A DNA stretch of 64,000 nt from Lepidurus packardi (GCA_023053545.1 JAKZAN010000004.1:6386001-6450000), one strand, 5' to 3'; shown: positions 1 through 13,830, numbered from the stretch's first letter. Translations and numbers: made by a program. Notes: generated by a model from the sequence alone, not told the origin.

Positions 1-3000
1 TCCGGGGAAGAAACCGTCGCACGCACAAACTTATGGCCGGCTCCGTAGACACACTATACCTGTTGCCAATAATAACTTGCATTCCGCTATGCCGCTTTAT
101 TCTTATTCTGGGATGAGGTGTATCTCCCAAGCAAGTTTTGTGCTGGACTTTTATAAGCAAAGATGCATAAAGTGCCCAGAAGCCGCTGCTTTAAACTGCG
201 CACAACCTTCCCTTCTTCCCTCCCACAGAAAAAGGGTAAACAGGCGGTATTCTGTCCCTTTAACAATACTTTTTGTCTAATTTCTAAAATCTGAAGATTA
301 TGGACAGATTTTTTCTCCCTCCCCTTCCTATCTTCTAGGAAGGACCTATGTCAATAATCATATGGACCCCAAGAAGGTTACAAGAAGGAGACATGAGAGA
401 GGTTAAAGTACGTGGGTGCAAGACCACCTGTTAGGACTTTTCTTTGGTACACACAGAGAGGAGAGAGAATACGAGTACATAACACACACATACACCTGAA
501 CGGACCGCGGCCATTGCACATGCGATTAAATGTCGATGGCCTTTTAAGCTCCAGAGCTCAGTTACACTAAACCTTACATGTAATCGCTTACGCGCTTTGT
601 TGACGGTCCAGTGAACTTTGGCCAATTGCATGGGCAATTGCGTGGGAAGCCGCAAAGTATAGAGTACCTAGGCATTATTGTTGCTCCCTATATACGTTTA
701 TGATCTATCGACGTGCAACTTTTGGAGAGTATTACAAAAGGATTTGGTAACAACAGACAGGTTGCAGGAGGGGGGACACGTTTTTAAGCGTCTCTTTGGA
801 CAGAAGAAGGTTTAGCTACAGGATTTATCCAAATGGACCTATACGTTGCATGTCACAAAGACAGCGATTGTTGTCTCACAAGATACACTGCTTGCACACA
901 GTTCTTAGCTCTCGCGGTGTTTCCTTTATGATATTGCCCGGTAAGTTGCTCGACCGCCCCTCAGGCGAGTCTAATCCTAATCAGCGTCGTCTTTAGCAAT
1001 AAAAAGACGCATATGGACAAACAAGACCGCTTTAGTTCCGACTACAAGCAAATAAAGTCTTCGATAACTGAAAAACGTATACAATAAAGGAGCCGCTGGC
1101 TTAACAAAAAATCTTCAATCAATCTCTAATCACTGAAACGTGAGTGTAGCGTGGAGTCTGTCTACAAAACATTGGAAGCTCAACGTAAACAGACAACTTT
1201 GACCTTCCATTCAAGGAATTGACAAAGGGCTCGCTTGGCTGTTTGTTTGCTTTCAGAATACGATAAAAGGAAACCAGAGCAAGAGTCTTACCAACTTGCA
1301 GCCAGTAGTAAAGTGACACTGACTCCAACGGCGAGGAAAAGAGGAGTAATTATGTGGTAAGGTTTCGTCGCTGGGAATTGTAGCCATTATAAAAAGGGGC
1401 CATTTTGTTTGACTGCCCCTTTCCACGAAAACACGAACATACAGACAAAGTTCGGCTTTTATAGTTCTCTTGTCACGAGATTTTTTTTCCTTTTCCTATT
1501 TTTTACAATTTTTGTAGAGCAAGATGAAATGGTTGGGCGCGGTTAAGTGCATGATCTCGGGTAAAATGAGCGGCGTTTGCAATACGCAGCTCTCTGATAT
1601 GAAACGTAGGGTTTCTTTCAAGTTAGACCGCATGTTCAAGAAGCCCCGAAAGCGCCTTTTATGACAAACCGCCTTGTCATAAGGCCACATACGCCGCCGA
1701 AAACAACTGCGAATTTACCATGTGCTTATAGTTTTTAGACTCCAAAACGTACGGGGGCCTACAGTAAATCTTGGTGTTTAGTGAACCAAGTGACTACCAC
1801 ACGAAAAATTCCACGTAAAAAAAATATAAATGCCGAGTTAGTCAAGGAATAGAATGTCAGATTGGGAAATACGTAGTACATATATAAAGACTTAAAACAT
1901 ATGCACAGCAAAAGAACTTTTGAAGTAACCTGTGACGATATGCAACATGTGTGTCTCGTGCTAAAAAGCCCTTATGGATATGGCCAACTTTCGCCCAACA
2001 TGGAGTGCAGGAATCTGGCTTCTGACGTAAAACTGCGAGGGATTTAAGCAACAGATGATCCAAACTTTTTTTCAAGGGCTTAAGCTGAATGTCAGAGTGT
2101 AACAGGTTAACTATTACTACGTGTAAATAGACGATAATAGACCGACAACGGTTGAACCGTGCGCTTTCCCTATGATCACTTACCGAGTACAGCCATCAAA
2201 CAAGAGCAGGGATATAATTAAAAGTATGCATGCAGTACGTGGTATTTAGTTACTTTAGGGCACAAATTTAGCGAGTAAGTTACATAAGGATGACATTTAT
2301 TATTACTATCTTTATTTATTTATTTCACACGCCCCCATTTAAAAAAAAACTCGTCAGCGTGGGTTTGCCGGTTCCGCTTACCGGCGTTCGGGACAAGCTC
2401 AGGGGAATTCTTGTTTCTGGTTGAGCTGCAAGAGCAACTCGTTGTTCACGCGGGATTCGAGCGTTTTGACGGGCAGTGGCACGCGCTACAAGGATGAGGT
2501 TGAGGGAAAAAAAGGCCCTCCCGCATTGCCTTATAGCACTGGCGTCGCGTGTCCGTCTGCGGCGGACTCACCTGCCGTCTTCGCTTGGTCTCGAGAGGAG
2601 GCCGAGGTGATGGGCACCACCGAAATGCTGGCAAAAGGGGAGGGTGGAAGGAGAGGTAAGAATACATGTCCTTTATTGTAATCGCCTATAGCCTGCAGGT
2701 ACGAATTCGGTGTACCCAGAAGCTGCAGGCAGAGGGTGAAATAAGGAAGCTCCTCCTTCGCAGTTCGACGGCGCGTGGAGTCGCGCGCCGCAGTTCCCGA
2801 AAAGCTTCGCCTGGCTTATATCCCACAGACTGGAGTAGGTATACAGTCCGTGAGGGAGCAGGAGGAAAAGCGGTTTTCGTGTTCCCGAGTAGAAAGGAAG
2901 CCCCGAAAGAAGGAAAGAGCAAGGGATAGAGGTCTTTTGAAATAAGAGTGACGAGGTCCACCTAAGGACCCGGCATTCTGTAACGAGCTTCCGAGACGAG

Positions 3001-3192
3001 CACACCTGTCTGGCTCACCTCCGCAACGCAAACTATACCTGTGTTGCACTGGTGGTTTGTGGTCTGTGCTTCCCACCCCCTTGGTTTCTCTATTTTTAAT
3101 ATATCCCACCATTACTTTCCAGTGTACTTAAGCAACTCGCCAGTTAGGCCTACACAATTCTCAAAAAGGAACTTAAGAAAAACAAGTGTGAA
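1..3192. other. Non-coding region upstream of ASH gene 1
   Basis: No reading frame here looks like a gene; all are short and without recognisable motifs. Because achaete-scute genes are usually driven by distant and proximal enhancers, the last kilobase is the likely promoter of ASH gene 1. CAGGTG E-boxes (seen as CACCTG on the plus strand) occur at 2569-2574 and 3003-3008. They are only partial matches to the proneural consensus GCAGSTGK. A Su(H)-type octamer CGTGGGAA is at 641-648. I did not find a convincing TATA box. The regulatory reading is inference. Confidence 0.4.
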
Positions 3193-4251
3193 ATGGCTCA
3201 ATCAGTGATGGTCAGTTATGGACACCTTCCAAGCGCCTCTGCAGCGATCCTGACGCCGACGTCGCCAGTGACATACGCCGTCACTCAGCAGCATCCCACA
3301 AATCAGCGAATCCTGGGTGCTGCTCAAACGAATTCTTCGAACACTACGACTTTAACGACGACAGCCGGACGTGCTACCAAACGTCCACTGGGCTCATCAA
3401 GCATAGCCGAGTCGACCACGTCCACGCCGGTCGACCATACGAACGCGTCCCGCTGCAAGCGGCGCATTCAGTTCGCTTCACTAGGTTATGTCCAGCTCCC
3501 GCCCGCGCTCCCGGCCTCCGTAGCGCGACGTAATGCTCGCGAACGCAACCGCGTTAAGCAAGTCAATTCAGGATTCGCTATCCTGCGCAGTCACATCCCG
3601 AACGCGTTTTGCACGAGCACGAGTAGTAAACACCACAATAGCAGTGAGAACAGCTCGAGTTCCGGTAAAGGCCGGAAGGTAAGCAAGGTAGACACGCTCC
3701 GCTGCGCCGTGGAGTACATCCGCAGTCTCCAGGAGCTTTTGGACGAGAACGATGGCCTGGTCATGACTGGAACCACTACCTCCACTACCACCACCACCAC
3801 GCAACCGGGAGTATCAGGCAGCGAGAACACGCTACCGTCCATCATCCATCATGGTCCTAACCCTAGCCACACGTTAAATAGCCCCCCTTTAAGTCACGGT
3901 AACTTCTTATCGTCCTCTGCTTCGTCGCTGTCTTCCGCGTCGTCCATCATTTCTTCCGCCACTATGATTACCAACAATGGCATGTACCACCAGCATCCAG
4001 CTGCGTCCTCGGCTGCGTTGCTAAATCCCATGACCCTGGCGCCGCATTCCTTATCCCCGTCCTGTAGTAGCAATGCTTCCTCACCTACCCCTTCCTACGG
4101 ATCAGAAGGATCGTCCTATATCACAGCCCCGTCCTGGGACCATTATGAGCCCTGTTACGCTGGCAAGGAATCGAGCGACCGACCTGAGCCGATGAGCGCT
4201 AGCGACGATGAACTTCTAGATGCTATTTCGTGGTGGCAACAAAGTCAATAA
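3193..4251 (+). CDS. ASH: Achaete-scute family bHLH proneural transcription factor (ASH gene 1)
   Basis: Class II bHLH transcription factor of 352 aa in a single exon, as is usual for achaete-scute genes. The family dimerises with Daughterless/E proteins, binds CAGSTG E-boxes in the nucleus and commits ectodermal cells to a neural fate. The basic region [13 protein letters not shown] lies at about 112-124. Helix 1 ([12 protein letters not shown]) is followed by a long Ser/His-rich loop of about 25 residues, then helix 2 ([20 protein letters not shown], ending near 183). The N-terminus is Thr/Ser-rich and a Thr run sits near 190-203. A SPTPSY motif (near 307) and the C-terminal [12 protein letters not shown] (about 338-349) match the conserved acidic tail of insect Scute/Asense. 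The ATG context is gaaATGG; a second Met lies five codons on. Residues NSGF and RSHIP differ from the usual NNGF and RQHIP. I cannot decide from sequence alone whether the orthologue is Scute-type or Asense-type. Confidence 0.93.
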   Translation: MAQSVMVSYGHLPSASAAILTPTSPVTYAVTQQHPTNQRILGAAQTNSSNTTTLTTTAGRATKRPLGSSSIAESTTSTPVDHTNASRCKRRIQFASLGYVQLPPALPASVARRNARERNRVKQVNSGFAILRSHIPNAFCTSTSSKHHNSSENSSSSGKGRKVSKVDTLRCAVEYIRSLQELLDENDGLVMTGTTTSTTTTTTQPGVSGSENTLPSIIHHGPNPSHTLNSPPLSHGNFLSSSASSLSSASSIISSATMITNNGMYHQHPAASSAALLNPMTLAPHSLSPSCSSNASSPTPSYGSEGSSYITAPSWDHYEPCYAGKESSDRPEPMSASDDELLDAISWWQQSQ

Positions 4252-7200
4252 TCGACATTCAAGCCAGGTAAGGCTAAAAGATTCCAACTATTTATCTATC
4301 TCTCGTTAAAAAAATCACCAGCCTCTTTTCATTCCCTTAAACGTATTATCCCTTTCTGCCACCCCCGTACACCGTGATAATTCGGAAAGGTTATCCGGTT
4401 AAAGAAAAAGCAGACAAGAGAGGAGAAAAGGGGAGAAAAATCGGTAAAAGGTCCAACAGGTTAAAGGTTCTCTCAATAGATACCTATGCAGGTTTTATTA
4501 AAATTAAAAGGACGCGGCACGATTTTCGCTTTCCTTTCCGGAAAGGAAAAAAAGAACAGGGACCTGCATTTTCAAATGAAAAGTGGGTTGGGAAACCTGA
4601 GAAGAACTTTTTTTATATTTTACCAAGTCTGGGCTACTGGCTCCTGCGTTATATACTACTACCTTTTTCTTATTGTTACGTCAATAATGCCAGCGATTCA
4701 CGTAGGAAAATCAGTGAAAAAAATCTCAGTCGCTAATGCTTCTTTTTTGCACTCTAATTGGGATATAGATGAGAACAATAGGTTTTCCACTCCGCATTAA
4801 AAGGGTCGTAGGAAGTCCCGTAGCCTGAGAGCTTGGTCCGAAAAAGGCATTCGTGACTGGGAGCCGGTTTCGTCCGCGGTTGTAAACTTGACCGACATTC
4901 TTTTTAAGGCAGTCAAACTCATTTCACTTTTCATGGAGCGAAAGAGTACAGTCAGTGCCAACCAGGTCACCAGCCTATATTCATATGACTTGCATGACCA
5001 CCTCGTAGTTGGATTGAAAACTTTTGGTTGGCTTTTTTGACTGTTTATTCATTATCACACATCTGAACGGTATCGTCAGTTTTTTTTTATATTTTATTCC
5101 TACGAACGATTTCTCTTTCATGTTTTTGTTTTTTTATCTTAAATTTCACGGATTCTCTAACAAAGTGAACTCGACGACCCGCATCGTACCCATTTCGATC
5201 CTCATTATACCTGCTTGGTAGAGTGATGGATTGACCTTTTGGTCTAATAATTTAAGCTACCAAAAGCGTGATGATTTCAACTAACGTTTTGTTTTTATTT
5301 TCATTTCTTTACAGGAAAGAAAACAAAAGTGCGAAGAAAAAAAACGTACACCGAGAACAATGCTAATTTTCACACGGACCAACGAACGACCCCAAAAAGG
5401 AAGAAAAATCGAACGAAACGAACATTTGCCTTTGCAAAATACGAGACAAATTATTTCTGTGATACCAAATGAAGCGACGAAGCGCGAAGCATAAGGGAAC
5501 AACAAATAAAATAAAAGGAAAATAAAAGAGCCTTGAGATTAAACTACCCCTTCCCCCCATAAATGCAACATTTTCTACACCAAAAGCCATAATCGAGTTA
5601 AAGAAATCAACAAAAAAACAGCGATTGAATGTATATACAGAGTGCCACTTTTGAAGAAGCTAATTTCGAACAACGCGCCAATCAACCACAACCAACCAGC
5701 CTGGCTAAGGAAATAAAATTCCCAAACTTTCAGAATTTTGCCAAAATCTTCCAACTTAATTGTCCTCATTGTAAATCTTAAAGAAATAATGCTGTGGGAA
5801 GCCCCATATTTCCCACGCTCTCACCATTGTGGCCAAATTGCTCAAGACCCTTTTAAATTCCCCCTATAATTTTAATAACTGTAACGCAGCTTGACCCTTT
5901 TTTGCCACACATATTCATTTCCATTACACACCATGGGACCCATTACGTACCACACATACACGCATAAAAAGGAAAAAATCCAGAAGTTGAACCACCCTTT
6001 TTAGCACGCCTCTTCAGAAAACTTAGAAAGTCAAACGAGACAAGAGTTAATTGGGACCCCGAGACCAGAACAAAAGAACAAGAACAACAAAAAGCCTCGT
6101 CCTTAAGGCCGGCAACTGTGTGCATTGGTATTCCCTCTCTTCCCCACAACAAGTATCCCGTTGCGGTTGAATCATTTGCGTGAATGCTAGGTTTCTTTCA
6201 CCAATTTATCCGTGTCATCTTCACGCCGTCCATCACAGAAAGTGACACCAGACTGCATTAGAAAAAGCTTTAATGTCCTAATAAATTGACCAGTGCCTTA
6301 TAGAAACGTTGAATGTGCAAATCCCCAGAAACATTCTAGCAAATTGTGTTTGTTTGTTAGGAGACGATATACTTTCTTTCTTTCTTTCCTATATAGCAGA
6401 TATCGAGTTGCCTGTTGTAGTAGCAATTTTTTGCGAAATGTTACATGAAAAAAAAGTAAATCCGTTATAATCCGTTGATTGTGACCCAACGCAACTGTTT
6501 TGCATTCACTTTAATGCAAAGAAACTTCTCGTGCTAGAGACCCTTCCTGATCATTCCCAATGCATTAAAGGGATATAAGTTTTCCTGTAAATAATTAAGT
6601 TTGAGGTTTGGAGAATAGAGTCCGTCACTGATGATTTAGAGGGGACTGGACACGGTTTTTTATATTACGAGATGTTTGGATATGCTCAAATTTTTAGGGT
6701 GATTTATACTTGCACGAATGCTGTTGAATAAAAAAAATGCTGGCTTTATTGGAATACTCGTCTTGAATTTATTACTTGTAAGTCTATGAAACTAACATTA
6801 AGGACTTTGAATTTTCTTTGAATAGGGAGGAGGCAGACCAAGTGTGGCCTAATTTGGCTCCTGTTCACATTCAAGGGGAGGCTATACAATGCTTTTCAGT
6901 CGAGTTCCAACAACGCAACAGCTACAAGGCTTTGTTGCATGCGTATACATACAACCGTGTCCAAGGAAGACACAGGGAGGCAATCGGGACCCACTTTCTG
7001 TGCCATCAAGCCTCTTGTGTGTCCATCAGAATATCGCATGTGCAGGTAGTACAAGACTCCCAGCAGCCAGACAAGTCTTTCTGAATGCCTATTACTTCTG
7101 TCTTTCCGCATGATTACACCACAAGAGTATCCTCGTCAACGCTGATCCTTCTGCTTTTAAGACTCTGCAGCAGCATGTACAACTTGTGACAAACTGCCTC

Positions 7201-7688
7201 CGGAGAAGTACAACGTGAAATACTTTATATCTGCATGACCAAGCTCTTGACACTGTTCCTCCAAGGTCTTGAAACCTTTTCTTTTCATTCTAATAAATTG
7301 TGCACTTAAGTGATCGTATACATATAACAGTACAGAGCTAATGCCCACAATGTCCAAACACGTAAACGAGAAGACCTTGAAAAGAGTTTCGGCCAAGAAA
7401 GAGTTTGTGAGAGTTTGGCTTGTGGATCCTCGTAATTCGATTATTTATGAGCCTGTTCTTCCCTTCCATTTCTCCCATTGCGCGGTGGGAGACCACTATA
7501 GCTATATACTCTGTAGCGCCTGGCTGCATTGCATATGTATAGAATACAAGTTGGCCCTTGTAACACTGACACCACAATCGCTTTGAATATTACACCCTCA
7601 AGCAATACACTTTGATAGCTCGAACCTGTTACATGATATACCTCGTTACCAGGATAGCAAAATTTTACCAACTTGTTAATTTTTCTCT
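4252..7688. other. Gene-free region downstream of ASH gene 1
   Basis: It begins with the 3' untranslated region of ASH gene 1, whose end I cannot place; the first clear AATAAA clusters I noticed are near 5500. The rest has only short open frames with no recognisable protein. It is AT-rich with A and T runs. An inverted pair of Su(H)-like octamers near 5.8 kb is listed separately. As part of the interval between the two ASH genes it may hold enhancers, which is inference. Confidence 0.4.
5793..5817. promoter_or_regulatory. Inverted pair of Su(H)/CSL-type octamers
   Basis: TGTGGGAA (5793-5800) and, on the opposite strand, CGTGGGAA (plus strand TTCCCACG, 5810-5817) face each other with 9 bp between. 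Both fit the Su(H) consensus YGTGRGAA. The head-to-head orientation is that of Notch-responsive paired sites, but those normally have about 15-17 bp between the octamers. Single octamers are expected by chance several times in 64 kb; the close facing pair is what makes this worth listing. Confidence 0.22.
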
Positions 7689-8107
7689 GTTGCTGATTGA
7701 CGGTGATAAGCTGTGTTGTGACCATTTGTTCGCGTCAGTCTTATGGAGATTTTGTTCGAGAAAAAATTATGCCTTCCCCTGCTGATCACTGTCCAGTTGG
7801 TAAGGTGCAAAGTATGTGTTCGCATCAAAAGTGATAGAAAGCAACAGCATTTCTGTACGGTCCGTTCCATAACCGTGTATAGATCTTGTCATTTTCTTAT
7901 GTTGCTGATTGATGTTTGGTGATAGGTTGTGTTGTGATCACTTGTTGTCGTCAGTTTTATGGAGATTTTCTTAAGGAAAAAACGTTGCGCTCACCTGCTG
8001 ATCACTGTCCAGTTGTTGAGTTGCAAGGTAAGTGTGTTTGCATCAAGTGATAGAAAACAACAACATTATTGTACTGTCCGGTTCCATAGCCGTCTATAGA
8101 TCTTGTC
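7689..8107. repeat. Two-copy tandem repeat, period about 212 bp
   Basis: Copy 1 (7689-7890) and copy 2 (7901-8107) share a series of blocks in the same order: GTTGCTGATTGA, GTTGTGA, TTATGGAGATTTT, CTGCTGATCACTGTCCAGTTG, GTGATAGAAA and TATAGATCTTGTC. Substitutions and small indels separate them, so this is an old direct duplication. No open frame runs through both copies. Confidence 0.85.
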
Positions 8108-11100
8108 TCAGCGCGTTCATATCGCCATCCTGCTAAATAGCCACTTTGCACATCCATGTTGCCCGTTTACGGAGGTGTCACAGGCCCTGTAAAGGGGTGT
8201 AAAAGATACAACAGTGCCGTGCAAACAACACGTACCACTTGTTGTACCACACACGATGCTTGGTTTGGTGTTAGACAGTTTGGGCCAAGGCAGCCAAAAT
8301 CCCCCAACTTATGAGTTAAAACCCCCTTTTCATGGTCTGTTATAAAACGAGTATGTAAATAACGCAGAAAAATGAACCCAGGAATTTCTGGTACTCTTGA
8401 AAGAACCGTAAAGTTTTAAGGGATTTGGGAATGTTTAGAGCATTTTGACACTATATATGAGCAATAAATCACGCCTAATGTTCAGCTTCTCCTTGTGGAA
8501 AAAATAAACCTCTCTTAAAAAAATTTACTGTAGTCTAAAAAAACAGGACTCGAATAAAAAAGCACACATTTCCTAAAATTATGTCTTCGCTTACGTATCG
8601 TTTCGCTTAGCTGTCCTCCTCCAGGCTTCCCCATATCCACTTGACGTTTAGCATGGGGATATAGTTGAGATTAGATGGTTAGCACCGACAAATTTTAAAC
8701 AAGTTTCTGTCCAACTCAAGAATAAGTAAATTGAGCAGAATCTTTAACTGTAAAGCTTGTCCATAATAACGATTAGTGAGTCAAGGCTAGGTTTACATCT
8801 CCTGTTCGTAATAAATGAACCATATGCAGATTAAATAAAGATTCTAATAAACAAATAAAATTTAATATAGAATAAATTAAATGAATATAAATATTTTTTT
8901 CTATAAGTATTTCTTTATTATTAAATTAAAATAATATAATACATTAAAACGGTATTCAAATTGTACAAATGGAAATAGGCCAACCACCCCAAAGAAAACT
9001 TTAATCGTATACTTTGCAATGAAACACAGAAAAAGCACAGCACAAACTGTAAACAAAGATCCGTCCACAAGAAATCTTGGTTCCGAATTCTGTCCTATTT
9101 AACATATGCCAAAGCTTTGCAGAGCTCTAAGGGATAAAACGGGAGCCCTTTAACACTGGATGGATATGGCCACGATACGGCTCTCCGTATGTGTGAGGGT
9201 AATGTTCGATTGACCTCTCACATATTCATTTCCGCCCCCTTGGCCGGTTCCTTGACACCTTGCAAATTGTAGGCTGATCATTTATATCTACAGAGAGGTG
9301 TGCGGATAAAAGTAGTGGGTCTGGCAGACAGCAGACATCCAGCGACTGCTCTCTATTTGCACAGCAGGACTCGTTGTTAGCCAGCCCCGACCCACACAAC
9401 AGCCGGTACGCACATAACCTCGCTTAAATGGGGCAGAAGTCCTACAAGGTCCATTTTATTTTCCTCAAAGTCAAAAAGCTATGCATACCTTGACCTCGGC
9501 TGACCTCGTATATTTTCTCGTTACGGTCCTTCCTCGGCTTCTATGGAAGTCTGATTGTGCGTAATGGGGAATTTCCCCATCTCTTTTCCACCTCGCATGA
9601 CCCTTAAAACCTCCTGGCCTGGGCTCACCCTTTAGTTGCGGATGTCCAAGTCCATGCACATCCATATTCATGAAGGGACCCATCACCTTCTCCCCACCTA
9701 TTATGCATATTGAGATACTGCAGATTCCCAGAAAGGGTCAAGTAAGGTCAATAGAGTATAGTTTGAATAGCTGCTCCACTTTTCGGACACACTGGGAAAA
9801 ATGACTGCCAAGTATCACTCCCCCACATTTTACCTCGTTTTTGTCTGCTATAGACCTTCCTTGTTCCTTGCGGTATGCCAAGGCACAATAGCGATTAAAG
9901 GATATATATATATCTATCTATCTATATATCAGAGGTCTGGTTTCCTCGTATATGCATGTATGTAGAGCACATTGGACTACATAAAGAGGGGGAAGTAAGG
10001 AACAAACATACCTTTTTCGTCTATTCCTTTCAATAGCAACTGAATAAGCTCGCCACATTTTCTTTGGAACTTACAGCGTTACAAGCCAAGTGTACGATAA
10101 AGGAATCGAGGTGCTTGGAGGAAATAACAAAAGATGTCCTGAACAAACATTGTTATTCTTCTTCAAGACTCCTACAGATACGCTAGTAGTACAGCCAACA
10201 CAGAAGTAAAGTATTTTGATAAAAGACTCAAGCGTTATTTATTTATTTAAAAAAGGCCCGCGTAATCACATTGTACGGTTAAAAGAAGCAAAAAATAAAG
10301 TTTTGATCTCCAAAGTTTAACTCCAAAGGCCATTGGAAAGGCTCTCACAGTCTCATTAGTATAACAAGAAATAAAAAGAACACCTCGTATAATTGGATTG
10401 TAACTGTAATTGCCATCTACGGAGTTATATATCTCAGGACATAAACTCATTTCGCTGCACGAACCCTTGAGGATCAGAAATAAGCCATTGTGTTTACGCC
10501 ACGAGCAGTTAGCCTTAAAACACCGCAAATTACTCCTTTCGACTATCCCAAGTCGCAACCTTAAAAGCTGTAAAACTATATAACTACTAATTTGCTTGAT
10601 CTCTTAACCAGTTCATTGTTTTTTTGGTACAATCCTGAAAAGAGAGACAGTTTGGTTCGTCTATGGGCTATGTTACTTTCCTTTTCGCTGAGATTCCATT
10701 GGCCTCGTTAGGTCGTTTCGACTTTTACGATATAGGCACGTCAAGGTTTAATTCATTAAAAGTTGCAAGCCCAAAAACGGTGATTTTTTATGCTGATTCT
10801 GCAAGTTTGTTTTCCCAACAACGGAGGAATGGATGGGTCAGTCTGATGTTTCACCTGGCGTTCTTGGGTGCTCTTTTTTAGGTCCTTGATAGCCAGGGTC
10901 ATTCCGAGGAAATCTTCCTATATACTTTGGCTTGCATACAAAACACAAGGGAAAAGTGTTATCAACAGGTTTCCCCGAGCAAACTCGCAGGGGCAGGTGT
11001 ATACACTTTTTAACGCATGTGCCTTGTGTTTTTTTTTTACTTTTTAACTAATAAAAGCTAAAGATAAAAGAGCAACCGAGATGTTGATTTTTCGTCTTTC

Positions 11101-13510
11101 GCAGCTTCTATGCAAAAGTGCAGCCAGAATTATCGTCTCGGGAAATCTGCACAACTTGCTCCTTGGCCTTGCCATAACGAGTTTTTCAATTCCGCTTCTA
11201 GCTTTTTAACTTTACATTGGCCAAATCGGTGCTTGCCAGTAAGACGCTGCTTGCTGGCATCTATATGGAGTGAGATAATAAACTTGGATACGTTGGGTAC
11301 GAAGATGTGTAATAAGTTTGGGTAATAAGATGGATGTGAAGCACGCGCCAGCGTCAAATGTTGAGCGCTTCAAAGCGAATAAAAGAGCTGTGGTAGAAAA
11401 AGGAAGATAAAGAAAAAAAAAGAAAGAAAACAAGTAGTAGAATAACCAGCTTTGCGCTCCTTTTCCCTCCACTTGCTTTTGGCTTTGGCTCGTGCTTGTC
11501 GCCAGCAAGTAACACGTTGTACACCTTGATTGTGTATGCTGCGGGGAAAATGAAAAAGATGCTGGTGGCTTTCGCAGGCATCCAGCCCTTGCTGAACAAG
11601 TTTAAGAAGCTGGAAAATTGCCCATGCTGCGGGAACACGAAAATTTCTACCTTTCTACTAAGTTGAGCGCATTAGATACAGCATCTCGTACACAGATGAG
11701 GGTACCCGTATGTTTCTTTTTCTCCACGTGAGCGCAAGCCAAAATGTTCCTTGACACTTTATGGATATACCAATAGCAATCATACGGGAAGATCATGGCC
11801 ACCTTTGCCTGCATTCTACAAATACAAGTGGCACACGCCAAGGACGACTGGAAGCAAATAATGGACGTTTTTTGTTGTTTTTTCGGCATTTTTATTTTTT
11901 TATTATTTTAGCACATTTTAGTTTTTGACGTGCTTCTCCTAAGAAACTCGAGCTTGAGCGTAGCGCGGCTTCATATCGATTGCCCACATCTAAATTCCAG
12001 GTCGACTCTTGCATAAATTACTCCAGTAAACCTCTATAAAAGCAAAAGTTATTTCGCTATAATCTTCCGAAGTAACTTCCGAGGACCTGTTGAGATTGCT
12101 TGGCTGCCGCACGCACGACCAGTATCCCTAGCATCGCTATTATGCGGCCTTTAGATAATTATCTGTCTTTTCCTGTTATACGACAACATTTGAAAAGGTG
12201 TTCCACAACACGTCCTTATTTTTTGTACGTTCGTGATTGGTATCAAAACTATTTTTTTTTATGTCGCCGGCATTACAGGGACCGCGAAAGCGAGCCACTT
12301 TGGAAAAGAAACACGCAAAGATCAACGAAATAATAGCAATAGTATTGGTCACGTAGGGATCGTACAGTGTTACGTAATTCCACAGCATTACCAGGAATCG
12401 CCCCTTGCTTGAACATGTTCTGTCTTAAAGGGACACCGTAACCCGCTTTCATTCTATCGTCACGAGTAACAAATCGCTTGAAAACTGAGCCTTTCATTAT
12501 ATGGGAACATATACACGGGAGCCCGCATCTTTTCAGGTGAAAGTGAAAGAGAAGCCTTTGGGTAAGGTCAGGCAGAGCCTTTTAAATAATTTCACATAGT
12601 CAAATATAGCCTGAACAAAAAACAAATAAAAAGGTTATAGGCAACACATATGCATTAGAATAACATTAACCTAAATATTAAGACTATATACAGAATAACA
12701 CTAAGCTTCATTGCTTGCTCAGGTTCTAATATAACGTTATATTAAGGAGGACTAGGTTTAAACTCATGTTCCCTAGACTAACTTTATGAACTCACAGCCT
12801 TTAAGTTAGAAGGACTGTACTTGGATCCTTAAAGGAATCTAACTCAGTCTAAATCACTTAATTTCGAGCTTTGCTATGTTAAAGGCGTTTACTTAACACT
12901 CAAGGTGCGACTATTGGTGTCCATAGGTCTGACATCGCGCAAGAATTCTTTGTAATCTTCACACAAAATCACTTATACTTGGCTGAAGTCTTGTTCGTCA
13001 TTGTGACTGGTTAGTTGGAAATTACAAACGTCTAAAAACATGTGCTAAGTCTGTTTTTGGCAGTCGTAAATCGTCCTACGTAGGGCCCATGCAAAAGGTA
13101 GCCTACCCCTTTTCTGGCCTTTCAATCGTAGGAGTCAGTTTTTCAGCCTATTGCATGTAATTTACCCCTTTCTCAAGCTCCGTACATATGGAACTTAGGG
13201 AGTGGTAAATGTCATCTCATTTCGCACGAAGACATTAAGTTTTTTCTATAGCTATTGATGGTCGGGGCAGTTCCCGAACGAGGAACTGGGAAGGGCCAAG
13301 AGACTGGACAGGTGTGAATTCGAAGCAGTGATGTACTTCCCTCTTCGGATTTTATCTGCTTGAGAACTGAGTACTGAGATAAGCAAGAGAACAGAAGCGT
13401 AACTTTCCAAACTCACGAGAATGTAATACACCCCCCTTTCGTTCAAGCTGGATGTGTGTACATGTTCTCCGTTAACCGTTCTGCCTAATAATCGATGCTC
13501 ACAAGGCAAT
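8108..13510. other. Gene-free region between the ASH genes
   Basis: No gene is supported. An extremely AT-rich block lies at about 8820-8950 and a short TA/TATC microsatellite at 9901-9930. The longest frames (about 100 codons, for example on the minus strand near 10.25-10.56 kb) have no recognisable motif and look like chance. Confidence 0.4.
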
Positions 13511-13830
13511 GTTGATCAAATTTAGACATCATGGGTTCACCAAATGGTGTTGTATTTTACAACCATGAAATGAGCTACACGCGCATGGTTTTCTAGCCGC
13601 TGTGTGAGTATTACACTTTACTACTTTTTGGTGCTTTATTTCAGAAGGCAAGGCTTGAAATTCTTTGCTTCATTTTAGGGTACGTGATCGGGATCAGCTC
13701 TATTGGCTACCGCTACGCATATATTACGGTAGTACGCAAAGCAGCTAGAAAAACAGGCGCGTGTAGCTCATTTCATGGGTGTAAAATGCAACACCATTTG
13801 GTGAACCCATGATGTCTAAGTTTGATCAAC
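13511..13830. mobile_element. Non-autonomous inverted-repeat element (MITE/foldback type), 320 bp
   Basis: The ends are 74-bp terminal inverted repeats, 13511-13584 and 13757-13830, matching at 71 of 74 positions by eye. The outermost bases are GTTGATCAAA and its complement TTTGATCAAC. The 172-bp interior has no coding potential. The inverted similarity continues weakly inward (TTTTCTAGC on both sides). I see no clear target-site duplication, so the transposon superfamily is unassigned. Part of the interior recurs inverted at 14064-14166. Confidence 0.85.

Noticed and set aside
8620..8665. Possible further copy of the TTAA MITE (TTAGCATGGGG and CCCCATAT words)
   Set aside because: Only one short word matches the family; termini and other blocks are absent.
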